A program made the position numbers and the translations under genes. Shown piece after piece: positions 7,567-11,350 of a stretch of 11,350 bases of DNA (position 1 is its first letter; the number at the start of each line of letters is the position of its first letter). Location: positions 1 to 11,350 of the forward strand of contig NW_025955747.1 of NCBI RefSeq assembly GCF_022376445.1. The letters are read 5' to 3'. A model generated the notes under the pieces. That model had not been told where the DNA came from, did no database searches, and saw only the letters and a program-made list of their open reading frames with translations. Origin of the DNA: Fomitopsis serialis. Lineage: Eukaryota; Basidiomycota; Agaricomycetes; Polyporales; Fomitopsidaceae.

Positions 7567-8418
7567 TTACCCGACAGTCGAAGACACGACATAATGCCGT
7601 CCGGCGACGCGACTGTCGACGCTGTTCGCCGGGAGAGACCTAGACCGGACGTATCGTCTCCCGGCGACCGGCGGGTGGCGCTGCGATGCAAGAGTGACAC
7701 GGTCGACACATACACGATAGAACGCGTTCCGGCGAGTAGGGCGTGGGGTGTCAGGCACAACAATGGGGTGAGGGTCAAGTGTCGACGACGGCTGGATTGC
7801 CGTACGATGGAAGGGACATTGGGGTGAGTCTTGTGGCTCGTTCCGGAAGCAGTGAAACTCACTTCTCGGCCAGGACAACAGGTCCCCGACGCGCCCGTGG
7901 CTGTCGACGTTCGCCAGGGCATGCCTCGACCGGCAAAGACACGACCGATGTTCTTCCGACGAGCAGCGCTGTTGCGGAGATGCGACGGGATGGATGTCGA
8001 GAGGCAAAGAGAGGAAGTGAGCAGAGATTATCTCATTGCTTCCCACCTCACTCACACGGTCTCCCCGCAGACGTCGATTGTCACGGCGTAGGAATGCCGA
8101 ATGCAATGAGGTGAGCTCGTCAAATACTCGACCAGACGACACAATGCTGACAAACCCGTCTGCCGCGTTATCAACTGGTACGCGTCCCAGATGATCGACT
8201 CCGGTCCAGGTGCCCTGCAGTCGAGCCTGCGGCGCTGACGAGGCGGCGGAGAGACGGGAGGTGAGATGCGCGTGTGTGCTGACAGCAGGTTCCGGTTTGC
8301 CACCCGAGTGTCCCTGCGGGGAGGCGGACGTATGCTCGTACATAAAGAAAGAGAGATGGGAGTTCGAAACAAGGCAACTTTTTTCACTTCTCCAGCCAAT
8401 CACAGCCCGGAAATCCAC
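7567..8418 (-). CDS. 283-codon frame after the sphingomyelinase, unidentified
   Basis: The longest uninterrupted minus-strand frame in the window. It starts inside the last sphingomyelinase intron-like stretch and runs on in the same direction, in the place where the missing C-terminal part should be. The translation (for example TGVDHLGRVPVDNAADGF) does not resemble the C-terminal region of the enzyme family, and I recognise no other domain. It overlaps the plus-strand repeat modules 7577-7607 and 7932-7962. It may be a chance frame. Confidence 0.2.
   Translation of the reverse strand: MDFRAVIGWRSEKSCLVSNSHLSFFMYEHTSASPQGHSGGKPEPAVSTHAHLTSRLSAASSAPQARLQGTWTGVDHLGRVPVDNAADGFVSIVSSGRVFDELTSLHSAFLRRDNRRLRGDRVSEVGSNEIISAHFLSLPLDIHPVASPQQRCSSEEHRSCLCRSRHALANVDSHGRVGDLLSWPRSEFHCFRNEPQDSPQCPFHRTAIQPSSTLDPHPIVVPDTPRPTRRNAFYRVCVDRVTLASQRHPPVAGRRYVRSRSLPANSVDSRVAGRHYVVSSTVG
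7577..7607 (+). repeat. 31-base module, copy 2
   Basis: Ungapped match to copy 1 at 27 of 31 positions, beginning right at an acceptor-like CCGACAG. The matching frame reads SKTRHNAVRRR. It lies 478 bases after copy 1. Confidence 0.65.
7932..7962 (+). repeat. 31-base module, copy 3
   Basis: The most diverged copy, 23 of 31 identical to copy 1, and 355 bases after copy 2. The matching frame reads PAKTRPMFFRRAAL and is open over 7831-8091. The conserved peptide pattern KTR....RR in all three copies hints that the module was once coding, but the frames between copies contain stops. Confidence 0.55.
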
Positions 8419-8433
8419 TCACCTTGGGCGCGT

Positions 8434-10318
8434 CTATCCACCGTCGGCTTCCGATGGGTTCCCACCTGCAGCATCCTCACCCTCAGCCACTCTTCCCCGT
8501 CCGAAGACTCACTCATCGGCGTCATCGCCGGCCCAATCATCGCCACGCTCACCGCGTTCTCCGCCGTCCGCGCGCTGTAGTCCGCATACCCGATCGCGAA
8601 CTCGTCCGCGTGGGTGTGCCCGTAGAACTGGCCCGCGATCGTGGCCTTGTAGCGCTGCACGACCTGGTCGAAGTACGCAGACTGGTCGCGCACGACGTCG
8701 CCGCGCCCGGGCGGCATGTGCGCGATGATCCACGCGCGCTGGCCGGCGTCCTCCGCGGCTTGCAGCTGTTCCACGAGGAAGGAGATGATCCCGTTGGGGT
8801 CTGGCCTGCACGGGCTATTAGCGTGCGAGCATGGCTACGGAGGGACATGTGCGTACTGGTGCTCGTCGCTGTCGTAGAGCCAGAAGCTGGATGAATCTCA
8901 TGAGCTCGCTCCTACAGACCCGCGGGCGGAGGCTTACTTCTGCTTGTACCAGTACTGTGTGTTCACTGAGATGACACTGTGTTTCGTCAACTTACCCCAT
9001 GCGTACAACATGGGATGTGAATGAACATACCGGAGGTCCATGCCAGGCGCCAAGACGGCGTAGCTACCCGAGTGGTGCTGGATCTGTGCTGTCGCGTTCT
9101 CACCTATCCACTGCTGCAAGCCGTGAAAAGTTGAGCTCTACTGCGATTCATATGAAAAACGATCACATACATTCCAGCCTTGCATCTGTGCATCGAACAC
9201 AAAGTCTGCGGTGATCTCGTGCTCGGTGGTATCTCGAGGGAAGCTATTTGTCGGCGCGGACTCGCTGAGAAGGCGACCATTCAGCGCGGCGCGCCACATG
9301 TCAAAACCAGGGGACGACTCACTGATTACCTACGAGTGCGAGATCGTCAGCCGATCGTTCTCGCTGCAAGGCGTCCGAGACGCACCTAGGGCAGGGAAGA
9401 GAGGCGCGCTCAGCTTCTGCGCAAACTGGTCCGTGAACTCCAGCATGTTCTTCGGTACATTCCTACATCGCCGAGTGAGCCCCGAGAACCGCCACATCCC
9501 ACAGATACGTACTCTTCGTCCACATCCCACACTGCGTGGTCGATCACGTCCCCCGTGAAGATGGAGAACCGCGCATGCGCGCCGAACTTCTGTGTTGCGT
9601 CGAGCATCGAGTCTGCAAGCCTACCTGGCGCGTCGCACGTCCGCATACCGAGCGGTAGTGCGGGCAATTGAACGTGCTTCGGACGCTCGCCGAAATCCCT
9701 GCAGCAGATGGGCTTCGTGCACTTCGCTTCGGCATTGGTCTGGTTGTAAGCAAATGAGGACTGGCGCTGCGACGCTCAGCGATCTGGGCACTCGCCGTAT
9801 ACTCTCTGTCGATATGCACGTCGCTGAAGTGCATGACCTTCACCGGCTCGCGCCCCCTGCTCCTCCACACCCTTTCCACGTCCGGCTTCTCCTTCGGGAA
9901 CGGCACGCGCCACGGGGTGACCGGCGGGAGGTCGCACATGCCAAAGACGGCATCGCAGAACTTGGTCGCGGTGTCGCCGAAGAGGGAGAAGTGGCGGAGG
10001 TCGTGGGCGAGGATGGGGCCCTGCGTGCGGATCGCGCCCTCGCACACGTCCGCGTCTTCGATCTGTATGAGCGCTCGGGTCTGCGCGGGGTCGGGCAACG
10101 GAGGCGGGGCGGGGGCGTACCTTCAGGTCTGTGCACGCCGCTGCGATCGTCTGCACGAACCGCGCGTCGCCGAGGGCGGCGAGGGCCTTGAACGTCGGCA
10201 GCGCGGAGTGGCACGTCGCGCAGTCTACGACGCCTGCTACCGTGCGCTCGATCGTGTCTACGAGCCCGCCGGCGGCCAGCGTCGGGAGCAGCAGCGCTGC
10301 TGGGAGGGCGGGGCGCAT
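8434..10318 (-). CDS. Acid sphingomyelinase-like phosphodiesterase, 3' truncated
   Basis: Enzymes of this family cut sphingomyelin to ceramide and phosphocholine and are usually secreted or vacuolar. I read eleven exons: 10318-10121, 10062-9796, 9739-9513, 9462-9386, 9329-9323, 9264-9171, 9113-9031, 8976-8938, 8886-8857, 8805-8513 and 8465-8434. All phases agree, giving 448 codons. Residues 1-18 look like a signal peptide. Residues 19-110 form a saposin-B domain with six Cys (33, 36, 62, 73, 102, 109). A CTKPICCR motif follows at 162-169. The calcineurin-like phosphatase core has SDVHID (D147, H149), GDVIDH (D219), GNHE (N258, H259), HMPPG (H370) and GHTHAD (H404, H406), which match the zinc ligands of the family. 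The ATG has A at -3. Family likeness stops near residue 442 and a TAG follows at 8436-8434, so roughly the last 200 residues usual in fungal members are missing. If the last intron is kept, the frame instead ends at 8400. The gene is either a truncated pseudogene or a gene cut by a rearrangement. Confidence 0.93.
9323..9329 (-). other. 7-base micro-exon within GNHE
   Basis: Exon 5 of the sphingomyelinase is GTAATCA. Exon 4 ends CTAG, leaving one base of a Gly codon. The micro-exon supplies the rest of Gly, all of Asn and two bases of His. Exon 6 starts with C and continues Glu-Ser. The result is GNHE, an essential metal-binding motif of the family. Its left intron (9385-9330, 56 bases) starts GTGCGT, has a CTGAC branch site and ends TCGTAG. 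Its right intron (9322-9265, 58 bases) starts GTGAGT, has CTGAA and ends CTCAG. Skipping the exon shifts the frame and removes Asn and His. Reading through it meets TGA directly after the Gln codon CAG. Confidence 0.82.
9740..9795 (-). other. GC-AG intron in sphingomyelinase
   Basis: Exon 2 ends on the Thr of DREYT and exon 3 begins TNAEAKC. The 56 bases between start GCGAGT and end TTACAACCAG. No GT near the exon end keeps the frame: GTATAC at 9803 and GTGCCC at 9791 both put exon 3 out of phase. With the GC donor, the distance from REYT to the CTKPICCR motif matches what I expect for the family. GC donors are a known minor class in fungi. A mutated GT in a decaying copy would look the same. 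Confidence 0.7.
10063..10120 (-). other. Sphingomyelinase intron 1
   Basis: The intron starts GTACGC and ends CATACAG (58 bases), joining Leu-Lys to Ile-Glu-Asp in phase 0. An earlier AG at 10081 would give a 40-base intron, also in frame, adding six residues (TRALIQ). I prefer the longer form because its length matches the other nine introns and it gives the more usual saposin-domain spacing. Confidence 0.7.
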
Positions 10319-11350
10319 CTTCGGAATCGGTAGAGCACTGTCTCAATGGCTGCCTTGCGTCGTCTGGGGTCGTCAAGGAAGCTGGAGAAGAGTGCCGATG
10401 GCAGTAGTGGGCGTCCGCGGTTGGTGGCAACTGTCCCGTCTGTCGATGGCGTTGCACAATGCACAGCCTGTGGGGTGGGCTCGCAGACCGCAGCGGGTGT
10501 GGGATAGCGAGGGTAGGCGGCTGTAAGTAGTGTTGCAGGAAGCCATGCCTCGGTAGGCGTTGTACAGTAAGCTCCCGGGTGAAGGGTAAGCAGAGCGATA
10601 AGTACTTAGCGTCTCTGAGTACATGATAGCCCAGTCTTCTCACGGAGACTCCCTCGAGCACGCACGAGGAACAGGGAAGGTCGCCATTCGCACTGCGGAA
10701 AGCAAAAATGGCTCGTTCTCACTGCGTTCACGCCGACGGTCGCCTGCTCGCTCCGGCTGCAGACCTCCGTTGCCGCGGCACCGTGCATCGCGCCCCGAGC
10801 ACTGCGCCCGCCGTGTCCAAGTGGAGCGATGCATTGCCCACGACCTGTCACCCGGCGTCTACTCGCTCGCCAACGCATGGCGGCGCGCGCAGCGCGCCGT
10901 GTCTCTGCGCTCTCGTCCGACCACCAGTGTTGCGCACTCGACGCTCCCTGCCCCATTCGCTCCTCCGGCGTGAGGGTATCCGCTCGTCGTCTTCTGCGGC
11001 GTGCACAGCGGGGAGTGTCCTTGCCAGTGACCGCCCTCGAACTCGTCCAGACGCGCGGATAGCGCAACACCGCGCTGCTCGCAGCGGACGCACTCACAAG
11101 CGTCGCGCATCGACTCTTGGTATGTCCACGCGTCTCGCGCACTCCGACATCAGGGATCGTCGCCCGTCGTCTCCGCGCGACGCACCCTGCTCACCCAAGG
11201 CCGCTTCCCGGGCCGTCTCTCACTCGACTCAGCGGACCCGACGCTCATCTGCTGCAGCTCCCAGCTCCACCCCTCGAACCCGTTGGGCTCTCCCCGCATG
11301 TCTCGTTCTCCCAATGTCTCTCGAAGTGGAGAGCACTGGCCCGCCTCGCG
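10141..11350. repeat. Terminal direct repeat, right copy
   Basis: Identical to 1-1210 and ending on the last base of the window. Here the repeat joins without a break onto the rest of the sphingomyelinase gene: exon 1 runs from 10318 into 10140-10121. The right copy therefore shows the native left-hand neighbour of the repeat, and the left copy (followed by 1211 onward) shows the native right-hand neighbour. On a circle the two copies are one locus. Confidence 0.98.

Noticed and set aside
8424..8894. Plus-strand 156-codon His/Arg-rich frame
   Set aside because: It lies antisense to exons 9-11 of the sphingomyelinase, and its His/Arg/Val-rich composition is the usual shadow of a coding strand.
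9592..10333. Plus-strand frames opposite the sphingomyelinase
   Set aside because: They are antisense shadows of exons 1-3, whose minus-strand reading carries all family motifs.
1..11350. Complete phage or bacterial plasmid with direct terminal repeats
   Set aside because: The only recognisable gene is an intron-split fungal enzyme. No capsid, terminase, integrase, replication or partition protein appears in any frame.

Overview
The window looks like nuclear DNA of a basidiomycete fungus, probably an Agaricomycete. It is GC-rich, and its one recognisable gene is cut by ten short introns of 47-58 bases, most with GT...AG ends and CTNAN-type branch sites. That gene is a fungal acid sphingomyelinase-like phosphodiesterase. 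I see no bacterial or phage genes, no tRNA or rRNA, and no CRISPR array. The phylum call is inference from intron style and the enzyme family.

Layout. Bases 1-1210 and 10141-11350 are identical, and the repeat runs exactly to both window ends. The simplest readings are a 10,140-base circle written out with an overlap, a head-to-tail tandem copy, or an assembly artefact. The sphingomyelinase gene lies on the minus strand (10318 down to about 8434). Its first 178 bases appear again at 178-1. The reading frame is intact over ten exons and keeps the metal-binding motifs. The protein then loses family likeness near 8452 and meets a stop at 8436-8434, without the usual C-terminal part. One exon is only 7 bases long and encodes part of the catalytic GNHE motif. 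One intron uses a GC donor.

The rest (about 180-8400) holds no gene I can name. From 466 to about 1,940 the plus strand is C-rich, and the more protein-like frames and splice-like sites are on the minus strand. From about 2,080 to 3,400 the plus strand is G-rich and long plus-strand frames appear. This suggests two divergent, unidentified or decayed genes. From 3,400 to 5,800 the sequence is richer in A+T, with a few unassigned frames, a strong 77-base foldback (5048-5124) and a promoter-like block with a TATA-like box (5477-5600) that could be a retroelement LTR remnant. From 5,680 to 8,400 there are many intron-like intervals and diverged repeats: a 31-base module three times and a pair of similar introns. 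These fit an old, internally duplicated gene or element remnant.

If the molecule is circular, the point near 8434-8452 where the sphingomyelinase loses likeness is the natural candidate for the join between a cut gene and sequence originally far upstream of it. No coherent multi-gene system is visible. The firm content is one broken enzyme gene and the terminal repeat; the remaining entries are low-confidence.
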